Source: Lepas anatifera
Lineage: Eukaryota > Arthropoda > Thecostraca > Lepadidae
NCBI GenBank assembly: GCA_034440635.1
Contig: JAOTON010000975.1
Coordinates: forward strand, 1,364,001 to 1,428,000
DNA: 64,000 nt
Direction: 5' to 3'
The notes under the pieces are model-generated. The model was given only the letters and a program-made list of their open reading frames with translations, did no database searches and was not told the DNA's origin. Made by a program: the position numbers and the translations under genes. This document shows, piece by piece, positions 62,938 to 64,000 of the stretch. Numbering within the stretch: position 1 is the stretch's first letter; every line of letters begins with the position of its first letter.

Positions 62938-63175
62938 ATAGGCGAATCCAGGATTGCCGATCGGGGGCACCTTCCCGGGGGCGCCATCCGGACCAGGGGC
63001 GCCACTTATGACCGGCAAAAGCTATCAGGTGGGCGCCAAATCCTATCGGTGGGCGCCGACTTTCGCATCCTGGGGGGTGGGAAGCGACATTTGGGGGCGC
63101 CATCGACCTTTCAGAGGGGCGCCGAGGGTCGATCGGGGGGCACGCCTTGCCCCCTGGATCCGCCTATGGAGGATT
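62938..63175 (+). repeat. Dispersed GC-rich repeat family G, plus copy
   Basis: It begins near GGATTGCCGATCGGGGGCAC and ends CCTGGATCCGCCTATGG, with several GGGCGCC words. It makes an inverted pair with 61975-62240. Confidence 0.68.
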
Positions 63176-64000
63176 CTACCTCATCAGGTAGGCGGTGTTT
63201 GAGCCTGCTTTCTCTTGACCGGCCGGGAGCGCCGGCCAAATCCGGGGCACCTCCTCGGACCAAGCTAAAACCGGGTGTTCATAAAGATACTTTCACACAC
63301 CCTCAATATTTTCAGGGTGTGCAACCGCACACCCTGCCCCCGGATTCCACCGTCCCTGTCCAAATGGTTGAACGGACCAGGCTTTTCCACATTTTAGGTC
63401 GTGGCGATGCACCATACCGGAAGGTTCTGATCTTATTGAGTTCTTAACTGATAGTCTTATCTCAGTCCTTTATTGAAACAATAGCGTAGGTTCGACTTAT
63501 TATTTCCGATTTAGAAACATGTTTATGACTGCAGTCGTAGTGCCAAACCAAAGCAATGAGACACTGTACCGGGTGGTTGCGTTGCGAATTCATGTTCTCA
63601 CGTTTGGAAAAGGTGGCAGCACAGTCCATAGCAACGATGTAGCTTGTTCTTTGCGCACAGCTGACCGCATAGCAACCCGAGGCAACAGTTGTCATTTGGT
63701 TTTTGGAGCGGTGTGCGCGCACGCTTGCTTCGTCCCGCGGCGTTTCCGCCGTTTGGGATTCAAAATTTTTGTTGAAAAATATTCATGATTATAGGTTTTA
63801 GAATCCACTGGGTTTTTGACAAATTATTATATGAGTGAGTCAAATCGTCACGGAATTGCTTCACTTCTGCGGGAGCTCGTGTGAGGTAAGATATCTAAAC
63901 CGATGTGGGAAGGCGCCAATGACAATTTTTTTCTGCTGTTTTCCGGTTAAAATTCTATTGCGGGGGTGCAGATTCTCGCACCCTTGGTGGGGAAGGAGCG
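63176..64000. other. Intergenic to window end, no gene recognised
   Basis: A 10-bp perfect hairpin, CAGGGTGTGC-AACC-GCACACCCTG, lies at 63313-63336. The last 110 bp contain TCTAAACCGATGT, also seen at about 49466, followed by GC-rich sequence cut off by the window edge. Confidence 0.45.

Noticed and set aside
62791..63447. 218-codon plus-strand frame near the window end
   Set aside because: It overlies a GC-rich dispersed repeat found three more times in the window, and its peptide is low-complexity Gly/Ala/Pro/Arg.

Overview
The window is nuclear DNA of an animal, most likely an arthropod and plausibly a crustacean. The evidence is spliced genes with GC-rich exons and repeat-filled introns, several eukaryotic retrotransposon types, and a 415-bp array of arthropod-type (TTAGG)n pentamers. 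The species cannot be fixed from the sequence alone.

Three conserved genes are supported, two of them nuclear genes for mitochondrial proteins. UPRT (uracil phosphoribosyltransferase homologue) is an intronless minus-strand gene at 4405-5106. PET117 (cytochrome c oxidase assembly factor) is a two-exon minus-strand gene. Its last exon (5290-5470) lies 183 bp upstream of UPRT and its first exon (12641-12732) is 7.2 kb away. SPG7 (paraplegin, an m-AAA protease subunit) is a complete plus-strand gene of 15 coding exons at 41775-61042, encoding 780 residues. A lone exon coding for the C-terminal half of a ubiquitin-specific protease domain lies inside the PET117 intron on the opposite strand.

The rest is mobile and repetitive DNA. 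Positions 14.2-21.5 kb hold TTAA-flanked short elements, tRNA-derived SINEs, a pentamer array and a LINE whose reverse transcriptase gene is split by one TTAA element. Positions 25.6-37.2 kb are one BEL/Pao LTR retrotransposon with both LTRs. It is inactivated by stops and frameshifts and carries three later insertions, each resolved by target-site duplications. Positions 37.99-39.97 kb are a 1,980-bp fold-back made of two head-to-head copies of the TTAA element. Positions 40.5-41.1 kb are a minisatellite. SPG7 introns contain more copies of the same families.

The most interesting signals are: a 74-bp triplication at SPG7 exon 14 that creates two in-frame 27-nt candidate micro-exons; a TTAA-specific element family with interchangeable subterminal palindromes and a conserved AGGTCA direct repeat; the junction between a LINE 3' end and (TTAGG)n; an inverted host duplication at the 5' edge of a LINE insertion; and an ORF1-only LINE. 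No operon, CRISPR array or prokaryotic system is present.
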